A stretch of 64,000 nucleotides of DNA, taken from NCBI GenBank assembly GCA_964441275.1, contig CAYTUG010000006.1, positions 28,328 through 92,327 of the forward strand. The letters run 5' to 3'. The DNA comes from SZUA-584 sp964441275. Lineage in GTDB: Bacteria; Bacillota; Clostridia; Christensenellales; SZUA-584. The position numbers and the translations under genes are program-made. The notes beneath the pieces are model-generated. The model was not told where the DNA came from. It did not search any database and saw only the letters and a program-made list of their open reading frames with translations. Positions within the stretch are counted from its first letter, which is position 1; each line of letters begins with the position of its first letter. Positions 18,584-26,782 of this stretch are shown here, one piece after another.

Positions 18584-20662
18584 ATGGATATAATAAATAC
18601 TATTATAGGCGTGCCGCTCGGCTACATTATGTGGCTTTGTTATGCGGTTGTAAAAGAGTACGGTTTTTCGATTCTGCTGTTTACTCTTTTAACAAAAGCC
18701 TTGCAGTTTCCCATTAACGTATGGGTGCAAAAAAATTCAATCAAGATGATAAAATTAAAGCCGCGACTTAACGAAATTGCGGCGTCAAATGCCGGCAGAT
18801 GGGATGCGATAACCGAACAACAGCTTGCGCTTTATAAGCAGGAAAATTACAAACCATTGGCGGGCATAATCCCTCTTTTAATTCAGATTCCCATAATACT
18901 CGGGCTTATTGCGGTGGTGTACAACCCTTTGCAGCATTTACTGCACCTTAACACGGACACAATAAACGCTCTGACCGAAAAAGCCTCGCAGATACTAAAT
19001 ACGGAGCAGCTCGGTTCCGCCGCGCAATTAAAAGTTATAGAGCTTGTTAACAATCCGTCATATATTGATGCGTTTGTAGGCGTTACGGCAACAGGAGCGG
19101 CGGATGCGATAGAAAAGATTGGTTCGCTCAATCTGCATTTTTTGGGGTTTAACTTGGCTGTTGTTCCCGAATTTGTGTGGAACATTCAGCTGTTGATACC
19201 CGCTTTATCGGGATTGAGCACTTTAATGCTGTCCGTAATACAAAATAAAATAAATGTGCTGCAAAAAGAGGCCGGGTGGTTTGGCCGATGGGGCATGGCA
19301 ATTTTTTTGACTTTATTCTCTTTGTATTTCGCGTTTATAGTGCCAGCGGGGGTTGGGGTCTACTGGATACTCAGTAACGTAATCTCAATATTTATTATGA
19401 TAGTGGTGAATCTGATTTACCCTCCGAAAAAACATATCGATTATGACGCATTAGAAAAAAGCAAAGCAATGCTTGCGCAAAGCAAGGAGTTAGAGAAAAA
19501 GCTAAAGCCGACTGCCGAGCAAAGGGCAAGGACAAAAGCAGATTATAAGCGTTTCTTTGAAGAAGACAACATTAAGGAGTTGGTTTTCTATTCCGAAAAG
19601 AGCGGTTTTTATAAGTATTTCAAACAAGTAATAGAGTATATACTCGAAAATTCCGGCATCGATATACATTATGTGACCAGCGACCCGAACGATCAGGTTT
19701 TTGCTATTAACAACCCTCGTATAAAACCTTATTATATAGATGATAACAGGCTGATTGTGCTTTTTATGAAGATAGAAACAAAGATGTTTGTTATGACTAT
19801 GTCGGACTTGCAGCAGTTTCATCTGAAACGCTCTTTGGTGCAAAAAGATATTGAATACATTTATATGTTTCACTATCCGCTCAGCACAACAATGGTGCTT
19901 AATAAGGGTGCGCTTAACCATTATGACACTATTTTTTGCGTAGGCGAATTTCAGTTTGACGAAATAAGGCAAACCGAGCAGCTGTATAACCTAAACAGCA
20001 AAAACTTAGTTTTATGCGGATACCCAATGCTTGAAGAGCTTAAAACCCGATTCGATTCTATCGATAAAATGCATAGAGGCGCAAAAAAGGTGCTCATCGC
20101 GCCTTCATGGCAGGAACAGAACATACTTGACAGCTGTATACACGATATTTTGGCAAAATTGCTCGGGAAAGGGTATAATGTTGTCGTCAGACCTCATCCG
20201 GAATACGTTAAGCGTTATGTTGCGAAAACAAATTCGCTTGTTGCGCATTATAAGGACTACAATGGCGGCGATCTTAATTTTGAATTGGATTTTGCGGACA
20301 GCGGCTCGATATTTAATTCAGATATTGTGATTAGCGATTGGTCGGGGGCGGCATATGAATTTGCCTTTGTTACAAACAAACCGGTTATTTTTATCAACAC
20401 CCCGCCAAAGGTTAACAATCAGGAATACGGCTTATTAGAAGCTAAGCCGCTTGAGATAACCCTGCGCAATAATATAGGGAAGCAGATAGAGCCAAGCAAT
20501 CTCGACACTCTTTGTGGCACTATTGACGAATTGCTTGCGGCAAACAAAAAGTTTAGCGCGCAAATTGAGCGGATACGACAAAAACACATAGCCAATTTCG
20601 GGCAAAGCGCAAAGATTGCGGGGCAGTATATTATTGACAGGTCAGCTGAAGAAAAACAATAG
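18584..20662 (+). CDS. Fusion of YidC/Oxa1 membrane insertase with a CDP-glycerol glycerophosphotransferase-like domain
   Basis: This 692-residue protein joins two families. Residues 1 to about 285 are a Gram-positive YidC: PLGYIMWLCYAVV, the TLLTKALQFPINVWVQK helix (Lys where many members have the groove Arg), LIQIPIILGLIAV, and late helices with FIVPAGVGVYWILSN. A charged coiled linker (about 290-335) leads to a C-terminal domain of the TagF/TagB type: MFHYPLSTT in place of the usual WHG motif, LCGYP, RPHPEY, and SDWSGAAYEFAF...KPVIF. That family transfers glycerol or ribitol phosphate from CDP-polyols onto teichoic acid chains. The fusion would place the transferase at the inner membrane face beside an insertase-like groove. 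ATG has AAGGAAC nearby. Confidence 0.85.
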   Translation: MDIINTIIGVPLGYIMWLCYAVVKEYGFSILLFTLLTKALQFPINVWVQKNSIKMIKLKPRLNEIAASNAGRWDAITEQQLALYKQENYKPLAGIIPLLIQIPIILGLIAVVYNPLQHLLHLNTDTINALTEKASQILNTEQLGSAAQLKVIELVNNPSYIDAFVGVTATGAADAIEKIGSLNLHFLGFNLAVVPEFVWNIQLLIPALSGLSTLMLSVIQNKINVLQKEAGWFGRWGMAIFLTLFSLYFAFIVPAGVGVYWILSNVISIFIMIVVNLIYPPKKHIDYDALEKSKAMLAQSKELEKKLKPTAEQRARTKADYKRFFEEDNIKELVFYSEKSGFYKYFKQVIEYILENSGIDIHYVTSDPNDQVFAINNPRIKPYYIDDNRLIVLFMKIETKMFVMTMSDLQQFHLKRSLVQKDIEYIYMFHYPLSTTMVLNKGALNHYDTIFCVGEFQFDEIRQTEQLYNLNSKNLVLCGYPMLEELKTRFDSIDKMHRGAKKVLIAPSWQEQNILDSCIHDILAKLLGKGYNVVVRPHPEYVKRYVAKTNSLVAHYKDYNGGDLNFELDFADSGSIFNSDIVISDWSGAAYEFAFVTNKPVIFINTPPKVNNQEYGLLEAKPLEITLRNNIGKQIEPSNLDTLCGTIDELLAANKKFSAQIERIRQKHIANFGQSAKIAGQYIIDRSAEEKQ

Positions 20663-20695
20663 ATACATTATTACAAAAACTATTTGGAGGTCGGT

Positions 20696-20947
20696 ATGAA
20701 GAAACTTTTATGCAATATGGCAACCATAATAACCTATTCCGTGTTGTTAAGCGTTATGCTTTCTACCACAGCGTATGCGTACATTGATTCCGCGGCTACA
20801 TCGTACATTATTCAGATAATTGCGGGCGTGGTTATTGCATTCGGCGTAACGGTGGGGATATTCTGGAAAAAGATAAAGCTGTTTTTTAGGAACAAGAGGA
20901 TTAAGCGGTTAGAGAGGTCCATATCAAAAAAAGCCGAAAAACAATAA
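20696..20947 (+). CDS. Small two-helix membrane protein (YIDxxxxSYI type)
   Basis: An 83-residue protein with a first hydrophobic helix that looks like a signal peptide (ending near TAYA), then AYIDSAATSYIIQIIAG leading into a second helix and a strongly basic tail (FFRNKRIKRLERSISKKAEK). Small proteins with a YIDPxTxSY-like start to the second helix are, from memory, common beside sulfatase-like and surface-glycan genes, but I know of no established function. ATG 20696 has a GGAGGT ribosome site. It is last in the envelope cluster and probably shares its transcript with the YidC fusion. It may be an accessory subunit. Confidence 0.72.
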   Translation: MKKLLCNMATIITYSVLLSVMLSTTAYAYIDSAATSYIIQIIAGVVIAFGVTVGIFWKKIKLFFRNKRIKRLERSISKKAEKQ

Positions 20948-20985
20948 GATCCAAAAACAAATCGTTTATACCTAAACTTACGCAT

Positions 20986-21010
20986 AAGCCGGTTTATAAT
21001 ACCGGGCTTT
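20986..21010 (+). terminator. Weak terminator-like hairpin after the envelope cluster
   Basis: AAGCCGGT and ACCGGGCTT can pair (one bulge) around a TTATAAT loop. The T-tract is short and interrupted, so this is a tentative end of the cluster transcript. Confidence 0.35.
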
Positions 21011-21165
21011 GCTTTGTGCATTCAACGGTATAAGCTTTGGTAGAAATTTGCAAAAATACGGGGGGCTGCAAAGTTATATCCGCATTAGTTAAAAATTAAG
21101 ATGCGAAATTATCGTATGAATACGATTGTTTAGCCCTAACGCTAAAAAGATGGGAAGGTGATATT

Positions 21166-22125
21166 GTGGATATCCGGAATATAGACAGGAAGAAGATAAA
21201 AAGAACGCTGCTTGGAATAATAATTGCGGTGGTTTTTATTATTGCCGCCGCCACATGCTGGTATACATTAGACGATAAGCAATTGGGGGTTGTGACAACT
21301 TTCGGAAAGGTGACCGATATAAACGAAGCAGGAATACATTTTAAGCTGCCTTTCGGCATACAGCAGGTGCACAAAGTTGACGTAAACGTATATCAGAAAA
21401 TTGAGATTGGCTATCGCACGGATGCCGATAGCCTAGAAGGGTATACATTGGTAGACGAAGAAAGCAAGATGATAACGGGAGATTATAACATAGTTAATGT
21501 CGAATTCTTTGTGGAGTACAAGATTTCGGAACCGGAGAAATATCTTTTTTCGGCTTACGAGCCCGAGCAGGTTTTGCGCAACCTGATACAAAGCCAAATA
21601 CGAAATGTTGTAGGTTCAACAAACGTTGACGCGGTGCTAACAACGGGCAAAGAGCTTATTCAACAGCAGGTGAAAGAGCTTGTTTCCTCTGTATTGGCAA
21701 AGTACGATATCGGGCTTACGCTGACAGATGTGAAAATTCAGGATAGCGAGCCTCCGACCGATGAAGTTACAGCCGCTTTTAAAGAAGTGGAAACAGCAAA
21801 ACAGGGCGCGGAAACCGTCGTTAACCAGGCGAAAGCGTACGAGAACGCACAGCTTCCCGAAGCGAAAGCTAAGGCGGACAAGCTTGTGCGCAACGCCGAA
21901 TATTTAAAGCAAAGCCGCATTAACAGCGCTATTGAGAAGATAGCGATGTTTGAGGCGTTGTATACGGAGTACGCTAACAATCCTTCCACAATGCGCGCGC
22001 GTATGTATTACGAGATGATTACTAAACTATTGCCCGGCGTTAAAATTTACATCAATACTTCGAATGGGGACGTTGATATGATGCTCCCTTTGGAAAGCTT
22101 TGTGGCCGCGGCGGAGGTGCAATAA
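21166..22125 (+). CDS. hflK: HflK-like SPFH-domain membrane protein
   Basis: A 319-residue membrane-anchored band-7/SPFH protein. One N-terminal helix (about residues 14-32) is followed by the SPFH domain (VVTTFGKVTD, GIHFKLPFGIQQVHKVDV) and a long helical region rich in Ala, Glu and Lys (about 200-270). HflK and HflC form a large cage around the FtsH protease and modulate its access to membrane substrates. Start is GTG with GGGAAGGTGAT upstream. The stop TAA overlaps the hflC ATG by one base, so the pair is coupled. HflK rather than HflC by gene order and the more divergent N-terminus. Confidence 0.88.
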   Translation: MDIRNIDRKKIKRTLLGIIIAVVFIIAAATCWYTLDDKQLGVVTTFGKVTDINEAGIHFKLPFGIQQVHKVDVNVYQKIEIGYRTDADSLEGYTLVDEESKMITGDYNIVNVEFFVEYKISEPEKYLFSAYEPEQVLRNLIQSQIRNVVGSTNVDAVLTTGKELIQQQVKELVSSVLAKYDIGLTLTDVKIQDSEPPTDEVTAAFKEVETAKQGAETVVNQAKAYENAQLPEAKAKADKLVRNAEYLKQSRINSAIEKIAMFEALYTEYANNPSTMRARMYYEMITKLLPGVKIYINTSNGDVDMMLPLESFVAAAEVQ

Positions 22126-23009
22126 TGAAAAAGAAGATATTAAAATTTGTTGCGGTTGTAGTTCTGGTAATAATTATTATTATACTATCATCAAGTTATT
22201 ATGTTGTTGCGGAAAACGAATTTGCGTGTATAGTTAGATTTGCTAAAATTATTGACACGAAAGAATCGCCCGGCTTATATTTGAAAAATCCATTTGTGGA
22301 TACGATAAGAACGTTTCCTAAGGCAATAATGTTTTATGATATACCGCCTTCCGAAGTATTGACTGCCGATAAACAGAATATGACGATAGACAGCTATGTG
22401 CTTTGGAGAATAAGCGATCCGTTAAAGTTTTTTAAGACTTTAGGCAGTGTGAGCGCGGCCGAGGGGCGCTTAGACGCAATTACATACAACGCGTTGAAAA
22501 ACGTTATGGGTACCTTAGCGCAGCATGACATAATAAATCAAGACCCGCCCTCGGAAAGAAATGATATTTACGCGGACATAACGTTTAACGTGGATGTTAT
22601 TGCGAAAAACTACGGGATTGATATTATTGATATTAAAATAAAACGGTTTGATTTGCCCGAAGCTAACGAGCAAGCAGTTTATCAGAGAATGATTTCGGAA
22701 CGCAACCAAATATCAGAAAAATATATCGCGGACGGCGAATATTTGGCGTCGGTAATACGCAACGATGTTGACAAACAGGTAGGCATAATAGTATCGAATG
22801 CCGAGGCGCAGGCGGCAAAAATAGTTGCGGAGGGCGAGGAAGAGTATCTGCAAATGATAGCTAAGATGTACGACTCAAAGGATAAACAGGAGTTTTATCA
22901 ATTTATGTTAGCGCTTGACGCATTGGAATCTTCGCTTCAAGGAAACGAGAAAACCTTGATACTCGGCAGCAAATCGTTTATAGCCAAGATGCTTATCGGC
23001 GTAAATTAA
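22125..23009 (+). CDS. hflC: HflC-like SPFH-domain membrane protein
   Basis: A 294-residue partner of HflK with one N-terminal helix (residues about 4-27), the VAENEFACIVRFAKI start of the SPFH domain, and the HflC-type stretch NYGIDIIDIKIKRFDLPEAN followed by a long coiled helix (RMISERNQISEKYIADGE). Its ATG overlaps the hflK stop codon. It is expected to assemble with HflK in the membrane as a regulator of FtsH proteolysis; ftsH itself is not in this window. Confidence 0.9.
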   Translation: MKKKILKFVAVVVLVIIIIILSSSYYVVAENEFACIVRFAKIIDTKESPGLYLKNPFVDTIRTFPKAIMFYDIPPSEVLTADKQNMTIDSYVLWRISDPLKFFKTLGSVSAAEGRLDAITYNALKNVMGTLAQHDIINQDPPSERNDIYADITFNVDVIAKNYGIDIIDIKIKRFDLPEANEQAVYQRMISERNQISEKYIADGEYLASVIRNDVDKQVGIIVSNAEAQAAKIVAEGEEEYLQMIAKMYDSKDKQEFYQFMLALDALESSLQGNEKTLILGSKSFIAKMLIGVN

Positions 23010-23061
23010 CGTATCTTTGTGCGTTTAGCAATTTTATAAGGTTAGCGCGTTGGTTCGGTTT

Positions 23062-23090
23062 TTGAAAAAATCGCCGGTTTGGCGTATAAT
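23062..23090 (+). promoter_or_regulatory. Promoter of the DUF2156/acetyltransferase genes
   Basis: TTGAAA (23062-23067), a 17-bp spacer and TATAAT (23085-23090). Confidence 0.75.
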
Positions 23091-23121
23091 AGTATAGGAC
23101 AAGACAACAGGAGACAGCATT

Positions 23122-24015
23122 TTGGAATTTAAACCTATTGAACTGAGCGATAAAGAGCTATTTGACGGTTATACATTGTGTTTTAATTATCACAATTTAG
23201 AAGCATCGTTTGCGAATATATTCATCTGGCGGCGTGTTTATAACACAATGTTGGCGGTTGATGACATTGCGATGTACATTTATCTAAACAAGGATGCGGA
23301 CTCGTTTATGCTGCCGCCGTTCTTGCGTGATTGCGATTCGAGCATTGAAAAAGCGCTGTTGCGCGCCGAAGAATTTATGGTAAGCATGGCAATAAAACCG
23401 CAGCTTCGAGGCGTGACTGTTGAGCTAAAGCAAAAGATAGAAAGCGACTGCCCCGGCAGATATACATTTGTTGAAGATCGAAGCAACTTTGAATATGTGT
23501 ATAACACAAATGATTTGGCTAACTTGGAGGGCAGAAAATACAGCAGTAAGCGCAATCATATTAACAGCCTTTTATCAACGCATACTGCGCAATATGTAAG
23601 CTATAAAAATAGCGATTACGATAAATGCATCAGCCTTTATTCGACTTGGGCGGAAGAAAAAGGCGGGATGACGAGCAGCTTTGAAAACGAGTTTTCCGCT
23701 ACAAAAGATGCGTTGCGGCATATTGAAAGGCTGGGGCTAAAATGCGGGCTTTTGTATGTTGACGATAAGCTTGAGGCATTTTCGATAGGCGAGAAATTCG
23801 GTACCGATATGGCAATAATCCATATCGAAAAGGCAAACCCGCTGATTCGGGGCTCATACGCTTTAATCAACAGAGAGTTTGTAAGGCATGAATGGAGCGG
23901 CTTAAAATACATAAACCGCGAAGAAGATATGGGAATAGAAGGGCTGCGCAAAGCAAAATTGTCTTATCACCCTGTGTTTCTTTTAGAGAAATTCACCGGG
24001 CTTCGGAGTGAATAG
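23122..24015 (+). CDS. DUF2156 (phosphatidylglycerol lysyltransferase C-terminal-like) protein
   Basis: A 297-residue soluble protein of the DUF2156 family, a double-GNAT fold related to the catalytic domain of MprF and to FemX-type transferases. Recognisable stretches are LEASFANIFIWRR, KYSSKRNHIN near residue 142, and the acyltransferase-like GSYALINREFVRHEW followed by INREEDMGIEGLRKAKLSYHP. It lacks the membrane helices of MprF, so it is not a full lysyl-phosphatidylglycerol synthase. The substrate is unknown. Start is TTG with AGGAGA upstream, behind a good promoter. The acetyltransferase gene follows two bases after its stop. Confidence 0.85.
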   Translation: MEFKPIELSDKELFDGYTLCFNYHNLEASFANIFIWRRVYNTMLAVDDIAMYIYLNKDADSFMLPPFLRDCDSSIEKALLRAEEFMVSMAIKPQLRGVTVELKQKIESDCPGRYTFVEDRSNFEYVYNTNDLANLEGRKYSSKRNHINSLLSTHTAQYVSYKNSDYDKCISLYSTWAEEKGGMTSSFENEFSATKDALRHIERLGLKCGLLYVDDKLEAFSIGEKFGTDMAIIHIEKANPLIRGSYALINREFVRHEWSGLKYINREEDMGIEGLRKAKLSYHPVFLLEKFTGLRSE

Positions 24016-24017
24016 CA

Positions 24018-25010
24018 ATGGATATAAGGTTGTTAAGAGAAGACGACAGGCCGCTTGCCGCCAAACTTTGGAAAGAAGCTTTTGATGATTCAGACAAGTT
24101 CATCGGCTGGTATTTGGAAAACAAATCGAAGAGCGCAATAGGTATTTTTAACGCCGGTGCGCTTTTAAGCGTATTGCATCTTGTGCCTTATAAAGTTATG
24201 GTGCAGGGCAAGCAAATGCAGACCTATTTTATAACGGGGGCGGCAACCTCAAAAGAGCGCAGAGGGCAGGGGCTTATGCGGCAGCTGCTTTACGAAGCTT
24301 TGCAGCATATGCGTTCAGAAGGTGTGTTCTTAACTTATCTCTACCCTTTCAAGCACTCGTTTTACGAAAAATACGGCTGGTCAACTTTTTCGTACGTTAG
24401 CCGGCAAACGATAACCAAAGTGCGCTGCAAAAGCGATGCGGATGTTATTGAAACAAAGGATATTTCTTTGTTAAGCTCTCTTTATAACCGTATGATGCGC
24501 AGTTATCAGGGGTATGTGATAAGGGGCAAAAAAGAATGGCAATGGCGCACGGAAGAGCTCGCCGTTGACAACGGCCGCGCCGCGGTTTTGCTTAAAGGCG
24601 GCCGTGCCCGCGCTTATGTGCTTTTTTACGAAAATAAAGGGAAGGCCGATATAATAGAAACCGTTTACGAAGACGAGGAAGATATAGGCGCTATGTTAGC
24701 GTATGTTTTAGGCCAGGGGTTTAGCAGTGCGGAATATTTTGTACCGCACAGCGGGGACGAAAAATTCGGCATGGCACGCATAGTCAATGCGCAAGCGCTT
24801 CTTAATGCCATAGGTGCGCAAAATATGTTGACAAAGGCGTCGATAACTGATGATTTTGCAGAATGGAACAACATTGGGACGGACGATAAAAACCAGATTG
24901 ATACGGCAAAACTTGTTGCGTATGTTCATAGTGGTACGGACCTTAAAACCGCCGAAAAATTAGGGCATCACTTCAGGCAAGCGCGCACTTGCATTTTTGA
25001 AACCTATTGA
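24018..25010 (+). CDS. Eis-like GNAT N-acetyltransferase
   Basis: A 330-residue acetyl-CoA-dependent transferase. The N-terminal GNAT domain has GAATSKERRGQGLMRQLL near residue 73 (acetyl-CoA pyrophosphate loop) and the Eis-like YPFKHSFYEKYGW. A second GNAT-like half and a short C-terminal region follow; the total is shorter than the roughly 400 residues of mycobacterial Eis. Eis proteins acetylate amines including aminoglycosides, but the natural substrate here cannot be told. Co-transcribed with the DUF2156 gene, with 2 bp between them. Confidence 0.82.
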   Translation: MDIRLLREDDRPLAAKLWKEAFDDSDKFIGWYLENKSKSAIGIFNAGALLSVLHLVPYKVMVQGKQMQTYFITGAATSKERRGQGLMRQLLYEALQHMRSEGVFLTYLYPFKHSFYEKYGWSTFSYVSRQTITKVRCKSDADVIETKDISLLSSLYNRMMRSYQGYVIRGKKEWQWRTEELAVDNGRAAVLLKGGRARAYVLFYENKGKADIIETVYEDEEDIGAMLAYVLGQGFSSAEYFVPHSGDEKFGMARIVNAQALLNAIGAQNMLTKASITDDFAEWNNIGTDDKNQIDTAKLVAYVHSGTDLKTAEKLGHHFRQARTCIFETY

Positions 25011-25025
25011 TTAGAATAAGTCGAA

Positions 25026-25334
25026 ATGATAGGGCTGTTAATAGGAATTGCAATAGGAGCATTGCAAATTGTTGCGTTGCTCTGCATAAAAAGAATGTTA
25101 TCATCGTCGAACATACCTTTAAAGTTTTTTGGCGGTTTGCTGTTTTTGGCAAAGCTGGCGGCTATAATTGGTCTGCTTATTTACATATCAAGTATATCGC
25201 TTAGCTATTTGATTTTCGCCGCCGGCGGTATGTTTGTGGGCACAGTTTTAACGATTTCAATAACGATTATCCGGCAAAACGGCAGAAAAGGGAAGGCAGA
25301 TGGATATAAGCACGACAGTCCAACACGCAGCTAA
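25026..25334 (+). CDS. AtpI-like small membrane protein at head of ATP synthase operon
   Basis: A 102-residue very hydrophobic protein with about three membrane helices and a short polar tail. It is placed immediately before atpB, with its 3' end overlapping atpB by 35 bases in another frame. This is the position of atpI (a c-ring assembly aid) in many operons, and its helix content fits, but sequence similarity to AtpI is weak by eye. Starts with ATG 25026, 15 bases after the acetyltransferase stop. Confidence 0.6.
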   Translation: MIGLLIGIAIGALQIVALLCIKRMLSSSNIPLKFFGGLLFLAKLAAIIGLLIYISSISLSYLIFAAGGMFVGTVLTISITIIRQNGRKGKADGYKHDSPTRS

Positions 25335-26022
25335 ATTAGAAAAAGTAACGGTTACTCCTCAACAGGTGGACATATTCGGTGTTAGCGTAAGCGAGACAAT
25401 GTTAACCACCTGGATAGTAATGCTCATAATTATTATTGCGGCAATTGCAATAAGACTGTTTGTTATACCAAAGTTTAAAAAAGTGCCCAAGGGGTTTCAG
25501 AACATACTTGAAATGTTCATAGAATTTTGCGAAAAGTTTACCAAATCGCAGCTTGGCAAGCGGGGCGCAGCTTTTGCTTCGTATATTTTCGTAATTGCGC
25601 TTATGATTGCTGCGACCAGCATGGCGGAGCTTTTTGGAGCGCGCCCGCCTGCATCGGATATCAATTTTACAATAGCTTTGTCCTTGATGTCTTTTGTGTT
25701 GATAAACGGGTTTGGCATTTATTACACGGGTTTCTTAGGAAGGTTGCTTTGGTTTGTGCGCCCTAAAGCGTTTATGCTGCCCATAAATATTGTTACGCAT
25801 TCTGTTATACCTGTTTCACTTTCATTTAGATTGTTTGGAAACATGTTTGCGGGAATGGTTGTTATGAATCTGCTGTACAGCGTAACGTATTTATCAATCG
25901 GCATCCCGGGATTGCTTGCGATTTATTTTAACCTTTTTCATGTGGGTATTCAAACATACATATTTTTGGTGCTTACGCTGTCGTTTATGGAAGAAACGCT
26001 GATGTACGGCACGAAAAGATAA
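25300..26022 (+). CDS. atpB: F-type ATP synthase subunit a
   Basis: A 240-residue polytopic membrane subunit forming the ion half-channels against the c-ring. The essential arginine is Arg177 in LSFRLFGNMFAGMV. The FVLTLSFMEE-like last helix (VLTLSFMEETLMYGTKR) is also typical. Length is normal. It overlaps the end of the AtpI-like gene and is followed by atpE after 28 bases with a GGAGG ribosome site. Confidence 0.95.
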   Translation: MDISTTVQHAAKLEKVTVTPQQVDIFGVSVSETMLTTWIVMLIIIIAAIAIRLFVIPKFKKVPKGFQNILEMFIEFCEKFTKSQLGKRGAAFASYIFVIALMIAATSMAELFGARPPASDINFTIALSLMSFVLINGFGIYYTGFLGRLLWFVRPKAFMLPINIVTHSVIPVSLSFRLFGNMFAGMVVMNLLYSVTYLSIGIPGLLAIYFNLFHVGIQTYIFLVLTLSFMEETLMYGTKR

Positions 26023-26050
26023 ATTTTTATTATAACGGAGGTAACGTATT

Positions 26051-26272
26051 ATGACAGCTTTGATTGCGATAGGCATTGGGCTTGCGGTGTTTACCGGAGT
26101 GGGGGCGGGGATAGGAATGGGCATAGCCACCAGTAAAGCGGCCGAAGCCGTTGCACGGCAGCCCGAGGCAAGCGGCAAGATAAACGCAATGCTGCTTATT
26201 GGTTTGGCATTTGCCGAAACAACGGCGATTTATGGTTTTGTTATTGCAATACTTATGATAGACAAAATTTAG
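26051..26272 (+). CDS. atpE: F-type ATP synthase subunit c
   Basis: A 73-residue hairpin of two helices that forms the rotor ring. Helix 1 has the glycine-rich GVGAGIGMGIA, the polar loop is ARQPEA, and helix 2 carries the ion-binding Glu56 in FAETTAIYG. Compared with the known Na+ type (Gln in helix 1, then Glu-Ser-Thr and Tyr in helix 2), Glu56, Thr58 and Tyr61 are kept, Ser is replaced by Thr57, and the helix-1 Gln is Met23. The coupling ion therefore cannot be assigned from the sequence. Confidence 0.95.
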   Translation: MTALIAIGIGLAVFTGVGAGIGMGIATSKAAEAVARQPEASGKINAMLLIGLAFAETTAIYGFVIAILMIDKI

Positions 26273-26301
26273 TGCCAGAAAGGTTAATCAAGGGAAGAAC
26301 G

Positions 26302-26781
26302 ATGCCGGAAATAGATTTTATAAAAGTCGGTCTGCATATATTGAACGTGCTGATAATGCTTGTAATATTGCGCTTGCTCATTTATAAGCCGGTGCTAAAA
26401 TTTATAAAAAAACGTGAACACGCTTTTTGGGACAAGACCGAGGGACTGGAAGACAGGGAAAAACAGCTTGTTTTGAGAGAAAAGAAATATGAAGAAATAA
26501 TTGAAGAAGCGCAAACGCAAGCGGAGACTATGATTATAAACAGCAACAAGCTTTCAAAAGAGCATGCGCGTGAAATTATTGAAACCGCAAGAGAACAGGC
26601 AAAAGATATTTTAGACAGAGCAGCAAAAGAAATAGACGCAGAAAAAGCGCAAGCGCTTGTTGACATGCGCTCCGAAATAGCGCAGATGAGCGTACAAATA
26701 GCGAAAAAGGTTATTGAGCGCGAAATTACTGTAGAAGATAACCGCAAGATTATTGACGAGTTTTTTGAGAGGGTGGGGTAA
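26302..26781 (+). CDS. atpF: F-type ATP synthase subunit b
   Basis: A 159-residue peripheral-stalk subunit: one N-terminal membrane helix (HILNVLIMLVILRLLIY) and a long charged helix (residues about 30-145) ending in AKKVIEREITVEDN. Length is ordinary, so it does not contain the delta N-terminal domain, unlike the b-delta fusion of mycobacteria. ATG 26302 has AAGGGAAG upstream; a GTG at 26272 would overlap the atpE stop and is less likely. Its stop is followed by the fused delta-alpha gene with no gap for a separate delta gene. Confidence 0.93.
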   Translation: MPEIDFIKVGLHILNVLIMLVILRLLIYKPVLKFIKKREHAFWDKTEGLEDREKQLVLREKKYEEIIEEAQTQAETMIINSNKLSKEHAREIIETAREQAKDILDRAAKEIDAEKAQALVDMRSEIAQMSVQIAKKVIEREITVEDNRKIIDEFFERVG

Positions 26782-26782
26782 T

